This document shows positions 54,341-63,234 of a stretch of DNA of 64,000 nucleotides, in pieces. Every line of letters begins with the position of its first letter. The stretch's first letter is position 1. The stretch spans positions 186,001 through 250,000 of the forward strand of contig NZ_JACVHC010000005.1 of NCBI RefSeq assembly GCF_017976235.1. Reading direction: 5' to 3'. A program made the position numbers and the translations under genes. The stretch is from Pseudomonas anatoliensis. Lineage in GTDB: Bacteria; Pseudomonadota; Gammaproteobacteria; Pseudomonadales; Pseudomonadaceae. The notes beneath the pieces were generated by a model. It was not told the DNA's origin, ran no database searches, and saw nothing but the letters and a program-made list of their open reading frames with translations.

Positions 54341-55774
54341 ATGCTGCGCAAACTTTCACTGGCTCTTGCCGTGTCTTGTGCGTCCAACGCAATGGCCTGG
54401 GCAGCAGAAGCGCCCTTGTCGACCAAAACCGATCTGGTCAGCGTCTATCAGGAAGCGGTCGACAACAACGCCGACCTGGCCGCCGCCCGCGCCCAGTACG
54501 GTGCACAGAAAGAGGTGGTACCGCAGGCTCGCGCCGGATTGCTGCCGAATCTGTCCGGTGGCGCCGAAGTGGCGGATGTACGCACGTCTATCGATCAGCC
54601 TTCAGCCATCGCCAACCGCAGCGCTCACTCGTATCAGGCGACTCTGGCTCAGCCACTGTTCCGCGCCGATCGATGGTTCCAGTACCAGGCTGCCAAAGAC
54701 GTCAACGAACAAGCCGCGCTGCAACTGTCGGCCACCGAGCAGAACCTGATTCTGCAATCGGCCGAGAGCTACTTCAACGTGTTGCGCAGCCAGGACAACC
54801 TGGCCTCGACCAAGGCTGAAGAAGCCGCGTACAAGCGCCAGCTCGATCAGTCCAACGAACGCTTCGACGTCGGCCTGTCGGACAAGACCGACGTGCTGCA
54901 ATCGCAAGCCAGCTACGACACCGCGCGGGCCAACCGGATCGTCGCGCAGCGTCAGGTCGATGATGCATTTGAAGCGCTGATCACCCTGACCAACCGTCAG
55001 TACAACTCGATTCAAGGCATTGTCCATACGCTGCCGATCCTGCCGCCAGCGCCGAATGACGCCAAGTCGTGGGTCGACACCGCCGCCAGACAGAACCTCA
55101 ATCTGCTCGCCAGCAACTACGCCGTCAGCTCCGCCGAGCAGACCCTGAAACAGCGCAAGGCCGGCCACTTGCCGACCCTCGACGCCGTGGCCAAATACGA
55201 AAAAGGTGACAACGACGCCCTCGGTTTCGCCAACCCGAACTCATTCGGCGCGCCGTACGGTGGCAATGTTGAACAAAGCACGCTGGGTTTGCAGTTGAAC
55301 ATCCCGATCTATAGCGGCGGGCTGACCAGCTCCCAGGTTCGCGAGTCCTACTCGCGGCTTGACCAAACCGAGCAGCAGCGCGAAGCCCTGCGCCGGCAAG
55401 TCGTCGAAAACACTCGCAACCTGCATCGCGCGGTAAACACCGACGTCGAGCAGGTGCAGGCGCGCCGCCAGTCGATCATCTCCAACCAGAGCGCGGTGGA
55501 AGCCACGGAAATCGGTTATCAGGTGGGCACGCGCAACATCGTCGACGTGCTTGATGCCCAGCGCCAGCTGTATAGCTCGGTGCGCAATTACAACAACACG
55601 CGTTACGACTACATCCTCGACAACCTGCGCTTGAAACAGGCCGCGGGGACGTTGAACCCGGGAGATCTGGAGGATCTGCGCCGTTACCTGAAGGCCGATT
55701 ACAACCCCGACAAGGACTTCCTGCCGCCGGATCTGGCCAAGGCTGCCGAGGCGCAGCTCAGGGCTCGGCCGTAA
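54341..55774 (+). CDS. tolC: TolC family outer-membrane efflux/secretion channel
   Basis: The 477-aa protein has a signal peptide (MLRKLSLALAVSCASNAMAW) and two OEP repeats with long coiled coils, as in TolC proteins that serve type I secretion and RND efflux (PA4974/OpmH in P. aeruginosa). Typical segments are LAQPLFRADRW, SYFNVLRSQDNL, RFDVGLSDKTDVLQSQA and, in the second half, YQVGTRNIVDVLDAQRQLY. The start has a weak GGGAT site. It diverges from the thiC riboswitch leader, and 54140-54340 holds its promoter with no other feature seen. Confidence 0.93.
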   Translation: MLRKLSLALAVSCASNAMAWAAEAPLSTKTDLVSVYQEAVDNNADLAAARAQYGAQKEVVPQARAGLLPNLSGGAEVADVRTSIDQPSAIANRSAHSYQATLAQPLFRADRWFQYQAAKDVNEQAALQLSATEQNLILQSAESYFNVLRSQDNLASTKAEEAAYKRQLDQSNERFDVGLSDKTDVLQSQASYDTARANRIVAQRQVDDAFEALITLTNRQYNSIQGIVHTLPILPPAPNDAKSWVDTAARQNLNLLASNYAVSSAEQTLKQRKAGHLPTLDAVAKYEKGDNDALGFANPNSFGAPYGGNVEQSTLGLQLNIPIYSGGLTSSQVRESYSRLDQTEQQREALRRQVVENTRNLHRAVNTDVEQVQARRQSIISNQSAVEATEIGYQVGTRNIVDVLDAQRQLYSSVRNYNNTRYDYILDNLRLKQAAGTLNPGDLEDLRRYLKADYNPDKDFLPPDLAKAAEAQLRARP

Positions 55775-55793
55775 ACAACGTGAATAAATTCCC

Positions 55794-55926
55794 TGTGGCG
55801 AGGGGATTTATCCCCGATGGGCTGCGAAGCGGCCCCAAAACCATTCACCGCGGTGATTCCGTCAGACTTGGCTAGCCGTATTTACGACTGCTGCGCAGCC
55901 GATCGGGGATAAATCCCCTCGCCACA
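55794..55926. repeat. Inverted-repeat element with TGTGGCGAGGGGATTTATCC ends
   Basis: TGTGGCGAGGGGATTTATCC at the left end recurs in inverted form at the right end (55907-55926). The inner arms GCTGCG...CGCAGC also pair. This is a third palindromic family in the window, different from the REP type. It lies between the convergent tolC and waaA genes and carries no gene. Confidence 0.85.
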
Positions 55927-55960
55927 AATTCATGTCACCTGAAAATACTTTGGCGCCAGG

Positions 55961-57235
55961 CTACTTGATGAGTCTGCCCAGGCCATCGAGCAATCGCTGC
56001 AACGCGCCCTGATTGCGGCGCATCACCGCCAGCCCGGCGTCGGCCATGCGCTGCGCATCGCGCGGCAACTCGAACAGGCGCTGCACTTGCACCGCCAGCC
56101 CTTCGGCATCATCCACTTCAACCAACGCCCCGGCCTCGCGCAACTGCGCGGCGATGTCGAGAAAGTTGAACAGGTGCGGGCCGCTGATCACCGGTTTTGC
56201 CAGTGCGGCGGGCTCCAGTAAATTGTGCCCGCCATTCGGCACCAGGCTGCCACCGACAAAGGCGCTGTCGGCCAAGGCGTAGAGAAACAGCAGCTCACCC
56301 ATGGTATCGCCGAGCAGTACCGAAGTTTGCGCATCGACATTAGCCTCGGTCGAACGACGCAGCGTGGCAAAACCTTCGCGCTGACACAGTTCAAACACCG
56401 AGTTGAAGCGCTCCGGGTGACGCGGCACCAGAATCAGCAACGCATCCGGATGATTGGCCAACAAACGCCGGTGGGCGTTCAACACCACTTCATCCTCGCC
56501 GTCATGGGTGCTGGCGGCGATCCACACCGGTCGCTCCAGCGCCTGCCACTGGCCACGCAATTGGGCGGCGCGTTGCAGCAGTTGCGGGTCGATGGTCAGG
56601 TCGAATTTGATCGAACCAGTGACCTCGACCGTCTCCGGACGCGCACCCAGATCGCGGAAGCGCTGAGCCTCGGCCTCGGTCTGCACGGCAAAAAAACTCA
56701 TCTCGGCGAGCATCGGCGCGGTCAGTTTGCTGAAGCGGCCATACCCCTTGGCCGACCGTTCGGACAAGCGCCCGTTGGCCAGCGCCACCGGGATGCCGCG
56801 TTTGGCGCACTGATGAATATGGTTGGGCCACAGTTCGGTTTCCATGATCACCGCCAGTTTCGGCTGGACGCGATCGAGAAAACGCGCCGCTGCGCACGGC
56901 AAGTCATAGGGCAGATAGCAGTGCTGGATGCGCGGCTCGTTGGCGAACAGTGCCTGAATTCGCTCCGAACCGGTCGGCGTCATGCAAGTCACGGTAATCG
57001 GCAGCTGCGGATAACGTTGCAGCAAGGCGCGGATCATCGGCGCCGCGGCGATGCTTTCGCCCACCGACACCGCGTGCACCCAGATGCCACCGGGTTGCAG
57101 CGCCGGCATTGCGTAAGAGAAACGTTCGCCAATGCGCTTGGCATACGCCGGCGCCTTGCGCGCCCGCAGCCACAGCCGAATCGCCACCAATGGCAGCCCC
57201 AGGTAAAACAGCGCGGTGTACAGAGTTCTATTCAT
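55961..57235 (-). CDS. waaA: 3-deoxy-D-manno-octulosonic acid (Kdo) transferase WaaA
   Basis: WaaA adds Kdo residues to lipid IVA at the inner face of the inner membrane, starting the LPS core. The start at 57235 gives MNRTLYTALFYLGLPLVAIR, an N-terminal membrane anchor; the frame opens further upstream but overlaps the LysR gene. The 424-aa GT-B protein has HAVSVGESIAAAP with the catalytic Glu, METELWPNH, GSIKFDL, LVPRHPERF and LVPNGGHNLLEPAA. The length is normal. Downstream is the tolC-waaA repeat. Confidence 0.96.
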   Translation of the reverse strand: MNRTLYTALFYLGLPLVAIRLWLRARKAPAYAKRIGERFSYAMPALQPGGIWVHAVSVGESIAAAPMIRALLQRYPQLPITVTCMTPTGSERIQALFANEPRIQHCYLPYDLPCAAARFLDRVQPKLAVIMETELWPNHIHQCAKRGIPVALANGRLSERSAKGYGRFSKLTAPMLAEMSFFAVQTEAEAQRFRDLGARPETVEVTGSIKFDLTIDPQLLQRAAQLRGQWQALERPVWIAASTHDGEDEVVLNAHRRLLANHPDALLILVPRHPERFNSVFELCQREGFATLRRSTEANVDAQTSVLLGDTMGELLFLYALADSAFVGGSLVPNGGHNLLEPAALAKPVISGPHLFNFLDIAAQLREAGALVEVDDAEGLAVQVQRLFELPRDAQRMADAGLAVMRRNQGALQRLLDGLGRLIK

Positions 57236-57246
57236 GGCGGCGGAGT

Positions 57247-58149
57247 TTATCGACTTTTTCCGTCGATCGCGCGCAAGTGCACGGCAAAACGCTCGGCCAG
57301 CCAACGCGCCGCAGGGCCGAGCGGCTCGTCGCGCCGCCAGACCAGCTCCACCACCAGCGCTGGCGGCGTCCATTCGCTGGCGAGCTCGACCATCAAACCC
57401 TGATACGCCGAGTACTGCACCACGTGCCGGGGCAGCCACGCCCAGCCAAGATCGCGCACCAACCATTCGGCCATGACGTAGAAACTGTCGGCCCGCCACA
57501 CCTGTGGACTGGCCGGCTCGCTGCCGGGGTAGACGCTGGTTTGCGTCGACATCAACAGTTGCCGGTGTTGCGCCAGTTGCTGGCAGGTGACGTAGGGCTG
57601 CGTCGCCAACGGATGATTGATCCCGCAGACCGTGACCATTTCCACGCTGCCCAGCACTCGTCGTTCCAGCGCCTCGGGGATTTCATCGTGATAGAACAGC
57701 AAGCCGAGATCGGCGCGGCGCTCGACGAGTTTGCGTGCGACTTCGCCTTGAGCAGCGCTGGTGAGTTGTACTTCCAGGCTGGGAAATTGTTCGGCCAGCG
57801 CGCCGAAACTTTCCACCAGCGCCTGATAAGGCATCGCCTCATCCTGCGCCACGCGCAGTTGCGCTTCCTGGCCGCGCATCATCGCCATGGCCCGGCCATT
57901 GAGGCGCTCACACTGGCGCAAGACTTCCCGCGCCTCTTCGAGCAGCGCCTCCCCCGCTTCGGTGAGCCTGGGCTGACGACCGCTGCTACGCTCAAACAGG
58001 CTCACGCCCAGATCGTCCTCGAGCATGGCGATGGCACTGCTGATCGCCGACTGCGCCTTGCGCTGCTGCCGGGCCACGGCGGAAAACGAACGCTGTTCGG
58101 CGACCGCGATAAACACGCGTAACTGATCTAGATTCCACTGCGTGCTCAT
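57247..58149 (-). CDS. LysR-family transcriptional regulator
   Basis: The 300-aa protein starts MSTQWNLDQLRVFIAVAEQR and has the LysR helix-turn-helix (about 1-60, SFSAVARQQRKAQSAISSAI), then a substrate-binding domain (about 90-300). It lies between waaA and a divergent SMR gene (102 bp gap), so it may control that gene, but no binding site can be shown. The TN11A pattern typical of LysR sites was not clear in the gap. The ligand is unknown. Confidence 0.92.
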   Translation of the reverse strand: MSTQWNLDQLRVFIAVAEQRSFSAVARQQRKAQSAISSAIAMLEDDLGVSLFERSSGRQPRLTEAGEALLEEAREVLRQCERLNGRAMAMMRGQEAQLRVAQDEAMPYQALVESFGALAEQFPSLEVQLTSAAQGEVARKLVERRADLGLLFYHDEIPEALERRVLGSVEMVTVCGINHPLATQPYVTCQQLAQHRQLLMSTQTSVYPGSEPASPQVWRADSFYVMAEWLVRDLGWAWLPRHVVQYSAYQGLMVELASEWTPPALVVELVWRRDEPLGPAARWLAERFAVHLRAIDGKSR

Positions 58150-58251
58150 CGCACATCCCATCTCTCAAACAGATAGGTAATGACTTTACCGCATCTGAAC
58201 AACCTCTAAAATGCCGACCTCAGAAAGTAACGCTGCACACGAGGATTACAC

Positions 58252-58584
58252 ATGAACGCCTACGCCTACCTTGCCATCGCCATCTGCGCCGAAGTCATGG
58301 CCACCGTTTCGATGAAAGCGGTCAAAGGCTTCAGCACGCCGCTGCCACTGCTGGTGGTGATCGTCGGTTACGCAATCGCGTTCTGGATGCTGATCCTGGT
58401 GGTGCGCACGGTGCCGGTGGGCGTTGCCTACGCGGTGTGGGCCGGGATGGGCATTGTGATGGTCAGTGTCGCGGCGCTGTTTATCTACGGGCAGAAGCTG
58501 GATGTGCCGGCGATGTTGGGGATGGGGTTGATTGTTCTTGGCGTTGTGGTGATTCAACTGTTCTCGAAAACTGCGGGGCACTAA
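58252..58584 (+). CDS. Small multidrug resistance (SMR) family transporter
   Basis: The 110-aa protein has four transmembrane helices and the family's essential E14 in AICAEVMATVSMKAVKGF, plus W-A-G-M-G-I in helix 3 (EmrE-type). It probably exports quaternary ammonium compounds, or guanidinium, by proton antiport as a dimer; motifs alone cannot separate these. GAGGA lies seven bases upstream of the ATG. It is divergent from the LysR gene. The REP hairpin beyond it could end its transcript. Confidence 0.92.
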   Translation: MNAYAYLAIAICAEVMATVSMKAVKGFSTPLPLLVVIVGYAIAFWMLILVVRTVPVGVAYAVWAGMGIVMVSVAALFIYGQKLDVPAMLGMGLIVLGVVVIQLFSKTAGH

Positions 58585-58586
58585 AG

Positions 58587-58666
58587 AAAAAGATCGCAGC
58601 CTTCGGCAGCTCCTACAGGTGTACGCATGACCCTGTAGGAGCTGCCGAAGGCTGCGATCTTTTTTC
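58587..58666 (+). repeat. REP doublet that doubles as terminator after the SMR gene
   Basis: Inverted REP arms (about 29 bp, reading AGATCGCAGCC... and its complement) form a long hairpin and are followed by T6 on the plus strand, so the element probably terminates the SMR transcript. Confidence 0.85.
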
Positions 58667-58708
58667 GCCTGTATACTGCGCCCTCGTCTTGAACACTGAG
58701 GTCGCTGC

Positions 58709-59884
58709 ATGCCATCCGTTATTTCCACCGACGTTCTGATTGTCGGCGCTGGTGTCGCCGGCCTCTGGCTGAATGCGCGCCTGCGTCGTCAGGGTTTTTC
58801 GACCGTGCTGGTGGAAAGTGCCAGCCTCGGCGGCGGGCAAAGTGTGAAATCCCAAGGCATCATTCACGGCGGCGCCAAGTATGCGCTGCACGGCGCGTTG
58901 ACCGGCGCGTCGGAAGCCATCGCCGACATGCCGCGACGCTGGCGTGAAGCGCTGGCCGGCAACGGCGAGCTGGATCTGAGCGGCGTGCGCCTGCTCTCCG
59001 AAGCCCATTACCTGTGGTCGCCGGGCACCCTCGCCGGCAACCTCACCAGTTTCTTCGCCAGTAAAGCCGTGCGCGGCCGCGTCGATCAGGTCAAGGGCGA
59101 GCAACTGCCGCCAGCCCTGCAAGACAAGCGCTTCAAGGGCAAGGTCTATCGCCTCGCCGAACTGGTGGTCGATGTGCCGAGCCTGATCCAGCGTCTGGCC
59201 GATCTGGCCGGTGACGGTCTGCTCGCCGGGCAGACCATCGAGCCCATGCTGGAAGCAGGCGTGCTGGTGGGGCTCAAGGTCGACGATCGCGAGATCCGCG
59301 CCCAGCGCATCGTCCTCAGTGCCGGCGCCGGTACCGCCCAACTGCTCGAGAATCTGGGCCTGACTCATCCGGCCATGCAGCGCCGGCCATTGCACATGAT
59401 CCTCGCCAAAGGCCCCGGCCTGAAACCGCTGTACGCCCACTGCCTGGGCGGCGGCACCAAACCGCGCATTACCGTCACCACGCATCCGGCGGCTGATGGT
59501 CAGTGGGTCTGGTACATGGGTGGCGACATTGCCGAAAGCGAAGGCGTGAACCGCGAACCCGCCGAACAGATCGCTACCGCGCAAAAAGAAATCGCCCAGT
59601 TGTTGCCGTGGATCGATCTCAGCACGGCGCAATGGGCGACGTTGCGCGTCGACCGTGCCGAGCCGCTGCAAACCGGCCTGACGCGCCCGGACAACGCGTT
59701 CCTCGCCGAAGAGGGTCGTTTGCTGGTCGGCTGGCCGACCAAACTGGCGCTGGCGCCGGACTTTGCTGACCGAGTGATTACCTCCTTGCAGCGCGACGGT
59801 ATCCAGCCGCAAGCCGGCGAACCGTTGCCGTCGCTGCCAAAACCACCGATGGGCGTTCCGGCCTGGGAGCAACTGTTGCCATGA
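58709..59884 (+). CDS. FAD-dependent oxidoreductase (DAO family)
   Basis: The 391-aa protein has an N-terminal Rossmann motif VLIVGAGVAGLWLNARLRR, the second FAD segment SQGIIHGGAKYALHG, and a C-terminal GWPTKLALAPDFADRV. It looks like the glycerol-3-phosphate dehydrogenase/D-amino-acid oxidase group. Its stop overlaps the start of the aldo/keto reductase (ATGA), so the two form an operon. The substrate is not known; its partner suggests a two-step redox conversion of a sugar or hydroxyacid, by inference. Confidence 0.85.
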   Translation: MPSVISTDVLIVGAGVAGLWLNARLRRQGFSTVLVESASLGGGQSVKSQGIIHGGAKYALHGALTGASEAIADMPRRWREALAGNGELDLSGVRLLSEAHYLWSPGTLAGNLTSFFASKAVRGRVDQVKGEQLPPALQDKRFKGKVYRLAELVVDVPSLIQRLADLAGDGLLAGQTIEPMLEAGVLVGLKVDDREIRAQRIVLSAGAGTAQLLENLGLTHPAMQRRPLHMILAKGPGLKPLYAHCLGGGTKPRITVTTHPAADGQWVWYMGGDIAESEGVNREPAEQIATAQKEIAQLLPWIDLSTAQWATLRVDRAEPLQTGLTRPDNAFLAEEGRLLVGWPTKLALAPDFADRVITSLQRDGIQPQAGEPLPSLPKPPMGVPAWEQLLP

Positions 59885-60693
59885 GCATTGCCACCCTGCA
59901 TGACTTTCACCGCCCGCTGGGCAGTACCGGCCTGATGGTCTCGCCGCTGGGCCTGGGCACGGTCAAACTTGGCCGCGATCAAGGGGTGAAATACCCCAAC
60001 GGCTTTCAGATTCCCGATGACGACGAAGCACGGATGTTACTCAGGCAAGCACGCGAGCTAGGTATCAACCTGATCGACACGGCCCCGGCCTACGGTCGCA
60101 GCGAAGAGCGCCTCGGCCCACTGTTGCGCGGCCAGCGTCAGGACTGGGTGATCGTCAGCAAAGTCGGCGAAGAGTTTACCGACGGCCTCTCGCGACACGA
60201 TTTCAGCGCGGCGCACACGCGCTTGTCGGTCGAACGCAGCCTGCAACGTCTGGAAACGGACTTTATCGATCTGGTGCTGGTGCACTCCGATGGCAACGAC
60301 CTGGCCATTCTTGAGCACGAAGACGTTTATGCCACACTCGCCGCGCTCAAGGCCGAGGGCAAGATTCGCGGCTTCGGCTTTTCCGGCAAGACCGTCGAAG
60401 GTGGCCTCAAAGCATTGGAGCAAGGCGACTGCGCGATGGTCACCTACAATCTGAACGAACAAAACGAGAAGGCTGTCATTGACTATGCTGCTGCGCACGG
60501 CAAAGCCATTCTGGTGAAGAAGGCCCTGGCCAGCGGTCACGTTTGCCTGAGCCCGGGCGTGGATCCGGTACGCGCCAGCTTCGAGTTGCTTTTCGCGCAA
60601 CCTGGCGTGGCCAGTGCTATCGTCGGGACGATCAATCCGCTGCACCTCGCCCACAACGTTGCGACCGTTGCCCAAGTCCTTCGTGGTCACTGA
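59881..60693 (+). CDS. Aldo/keto reductase
   Basis: The 270-aa protein folds as the NADPH-dependent TIM barrel of aldo/keto reductases. It has GLGTVKLGRDQ at the first strand, the catalytic Asp and Tyr in LIDTAPAYGRSEERLG, Lys in IVSKVG, His in LVHSDG and the cofactor segment VASAIVGTINPLHL near the C-terminus. It is a short member (most have 300 or more residues). Its ATG overlaps the upstream FAD oxidoreductase stop, so they are coupled. Substrate unknown. Confidence 0.9.
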   Translation: MSIATLHDFHRPLGSTGLMVSPLGLGTVKLGRDQGVKYPNGFQIPDDDEARMLLRQARELGINLIDTAPAYGRSEERLGPLLRGQRQDWVIVSKVGEEFTDGLSRHDFSAAHTRLSVERSLQRLETDFIDLVLVHSDGNDLAILEHEDVYATLAALKAEGKIRGFGFSGKTVEGGLKALEQGDCAMVTYNLNEQNEKAVIDYAAAHGKAILVKKALASGHVCLSPGVDPVRASFELLFAQPGVASAIVGTINPLHLAHNVATVAQVLRGH

Positions 60694-60724
60694 CGCCGCC
60701 CCGCGGCCTTAAGCAGGAGCCGAT

Positions 60725-61687
60725 ATGCCGCGCACGCTCATCAGAAAGAACCCGAGCAACTTCAAGACTCTGCCGCTGTTCGTCGAAGCAACGCCCGAAG
60801 GCCTGACGTATCAGAGCGTCGGCATGCCGCTGAATTTCACGCAGACCTTGCAGCGACGCAAACCGGTCAGTGTGACGGACACCGAACGCTTCTCGCTGGA
60901 ACTGGCGAATCTGGGCGTCTCGGTACGCCTGACCCTGCATTGGCAGAATCGCGACTACTGGGTGCTGGTGCGCCAGCGTCGGCAGGATCGCGGCGATGTG
61001 GTGCTGAAGTTGATTTCCGGTTACGTACCGGCTCACGAACTGAATATTCCGCTGCACACAGCCATTCAAGAGATCGCCGAAGAGTGTTTGCTTGAAACCC
61101 CCGAAGGCTGGCTCGGCGGGCGTTTCAACGACACTTGGCTGCCGGCGCCCTACTCCTCCGCCCTGCATTATCGCGAGGCTTTGCCGTTTCGGTTGACGCC
61201 ACTGTCCGGTTCAGCGCGGCCCATTCGTAGCGCCAATCTGCAATTGCTGGAGCGGCCGCGCGCTTATGTGCATTTGCCGACAGCGTCGCTGCAATTGATC
61301 TACGACTTGCGCCTGGACGTGCCCAAGGAAGCCAAATCCCTGAGCCTGTTCCACGTCGATGAGCGTCTGGAAGGCGATCAACTGGTGGCGCGGCTCGACC
61401 GCAAGCGACCCGATCTGTACTTGATGCCACTCAAGGACGGCGCGCCAGTGGCCGAGCTGTACACCCTCAAGCGCGACAAACTGCTACCGGCCAGCACGCG
61501 CGGACTTTATCTGGCCGAGAGCTTTGCGAATCAAGAAGGCTGGGTGGTGCGCGAAGAGCGGATTCGCTGGAAAGACTGGCTCGTGCAACAGGGCCTGCAA
61601 CCGGCAAAGCCCCCTCGTGCGGGCCTCAAGCAGCTAAGTCTCAAGGCGTTGCGCCTCGTTGGCCTGGGCAAGAAGCGCGCGAACTGA
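60725..61687 (+). CDS. Nudix-like conserved protein of unknown function
   Basis: The 320-aa protein starts MPRTLIRKNPSNFKTLPLFV. Homologues are often named metal ABC transporter ATPase, but I see no Walker A, Walker B or LSGGQ signature. The segment AIQEIAEECLLE (about residue 118) resembles the R-E-x-x-E-E helix of the Nudix box. The remaining strands could form a Nudix fold. The gene starts 31 bp after the aldo/keto reductase. The function is unknown; the context points to the LPS-core region downstream. Confidence 0.72.
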   Translation: MPRTLIRKNPSNFKTLPLFVEATPEGLTYQSVGMPLNFTQTLQRRKPVSVTDTERFSLELANLGVSVRLTLHWQNRDYWVLVRQRRQDRGDVVLKLISGYVPAHELNIPLHTAIQEIAEECLLETPEGWLGGRFNDTWLPAPYSSALHYREALPFRLTPLSGSARPIRSANLQLLERPRAYVHLPTASLQLIYDLRLDVPKEAKSLSLFHVDERLEGDQLVARLDRKRPDLYLMPLKDGAPVAELYTLKRDKLLPASTRGLYLAESFANQEGWVVREERIRWKDWLVQQGLQPAKPPRAGLKQLSLKALRLVGLGKKRAN

Positions 61688-61694
61688 CTGCCGG

Positions 61695-62495
61695 TTAGCG
61701 CCGACGATCCAGCCACGTACGCAACGTGGCAAAGAAGTGGAAGTAACGATTCTCGCGTTTGCCCATGCCGCGCTTGGGCGAGAACGACTCCTCAGCAAAC
61801 GCGCCGGTAATACGCACCCGCGAAGCCTGGGTCTTCAGCGTGCAAACCTTGGCGTCGGCCTGCTGCAATACGTATTTGAGCAAGCGTTCGGAATGCAGCT
61901 TCCTCCCCGTCGCCTTGCAGAACTCGAAGATGCGCTCGACTCGTTTGCCATACGCGACGTAAGTATCGCGACCGCAAATGGCAAAGCGGTCGTTCAACCC
62001 TCCCCACCACTGCCAATCGGGAATGTAGGCATTGTGCTGCCGCGCCTCTGGATGATTGAACACATAGGCCGGTAGCGGGTTGTGGAAGAAATTGTCCGGA
62101 CGCACGAACACCACGAAATCGGGATTGAAGGATTCAATCATGCTGGTGACGGTGTGCAGCGAGTTGAGCTGATAGATCAGGTTGCGCAACGATGCAAAAT
62201 CATCCGCCCAGGTATCGCCCTGTGTCTTGACCTGCTCGAAATCCCAACGCTCCAGCACGCCTTCGGTTGAGGTCAGCGTCCCGGTCATCGACTCGAATGG
62301 CTGGTAGTTGTCCGCCGCCAGCTCGCCTTTCTCGCCTGAGCGCGCGTTCTGCACTTCATCGATTTTGTACAGGTGATAAAAGCACTTCACGTCGCTGCCC
62401 GCAGGTAACTGCGCCAGTACGTTCTGTTCGATGGAAGGAAAACAAATCGGCGAGTTTCTCGGGATACCAAAAAAAGCCACGGCAATTTTCAACAC
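61695..62495 (-). CDS. Glycosyltransferase-like protein of the LPS/polysaccharide region
   Basis: The 266-aa protein starts MLKIAVAFFGIPRNSPICF and has no signal peptide. A PDFVVFVRPDNFF segment (about 125-137) resembles the metal-binding edge of GT-A type transferases, and WGGLNDRFAICGRDTYVAYG follows. The family is not clear to me. It is convergent with the Nudix-like gene (7 bp) and in line with two further minus-strand genes, so a role in glycan assembly is likely but inferred. Confidence 0.65.
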   Translation of the reverse strand: MLKIAVAFFGIPRNSPICFPSIEQNVLAQLPAGSDVKCFYHLYKIDEVQNARSGEKGELAADNYQPFESMTGTLTSTEGVLERWDFEQVKTQGDTWADDFASLRNLIYQLNSLHTVTSMIESFNPDFVVFVRPDNFFHNPLPAYVFNHPEARQHNAYIPDWQWWGGLNDRFAICGRDTYVAYGKRVERIFEFCKATGRKLHSERLLKYVLQQADAKVCTLKTQASRVRITGAFAEESFSPKRGMGKRENRYFHFFATLRTWLDRRR

Positions 62496-62547
62496 TCAAC
62501 AGCACCTTTTCGAAAGTTGTACGGGCCGGCCGACACCGCGGACTCGC

Positions 62548-63234
62548 TTATTTGCGGCGAAACAACTTTTGCCACCAGCGGCGGGGTTGCAGCGGCACGA
62601 CGATGACGTCCGATTTCTGCAGCCAGTCGCGCTCGTAATCCCAGGCATGCCCACCCCACAGTTTTCCAGCTTCGTTGGAAAAACCCAGGGTCATGAGCTG
62701 ATAGGTGTACCCGGCATGACCGCGCAACCAGTCGAACAGCACCAGCGTGTTGAAACCGGTGGAGGGGCCAACGTAGCGCTTGCCACCCGGCCGGTCGACC
62801 GGATAGTTCCAGAGCGGTGGCAGCGGAATGCGATCCCAGTACATGGCCACACGAGGCAGCGGACACATCGGTGCGGCACAGCCGACCAGCATGGTGAAAA
62901 AGCGCTCACCCGCCTGATCACACAGCCGCTGCACGTCCGGCCCAAAGGGCAGGCCAAAAAAATACGCGTCCTGCGCGTTATAGCCATGCACGACGACGTT
63001 CACGCTGCGCCAGTCGAGCAGTGGCGCCTTGATGCAGGTATTGAAGCTGACCACGACGTCATCGACGCCAATGTTCAACGCCTGAAAATCCGCCGCCGTA
63101 ATGGCCGGATTGTTGGCAATCAATACGACCCGAGCCGCACGGCTCAGGCACGCCTGCAATGGCTCGGGCAGCGCCCCCAGAACAGACTGGTCACCGCCAG
63201 GCAGCGCATCCAGCGCCATGTGTTCGTCCTTCAT
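62548..63234 (-). CDS. Putative glycosyltransferase (sialyltransferase-like N-terminal pattern)
   Basis: The 228-aa protein starts MKDEHMALDALPGGDQSVLG. The segment VVLIANNPAITAADFQALNI followed by VVVSFNTCI resembles the nucleotide-sugar pocket of small GT29/GT52-like enzymes (V-x-N-x-P...R/S-F-N). It ends in a basic RRWWQKLFRRK tail that could contact the membrane. Its ATG follows the stop of the upstream glycosyltransferase with no gap. Function inferred from neighbours only. Confidence 0.6.
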   Translation of the reverse strand: MKDEHMALDALPGGDQSVLGALPEPLQACLSRAARVVLIANNPAITAADFQALNIGVDDVVVSFNTCIKAPLLDWRSVNVVVHGYNAQDAYFFGLPFGPDVQRLCDQAGERFFTMLVGCAAPMCPLPRVAMYWDRIPLPPLWNYPVDRPGGKRYVGPSTGFNTLVLFDWLRGHAGYTYQLMTLGFSNEAGKLWGGHAWDYERDWLQKSDVIVVPLQPRRWWQKLFRRK

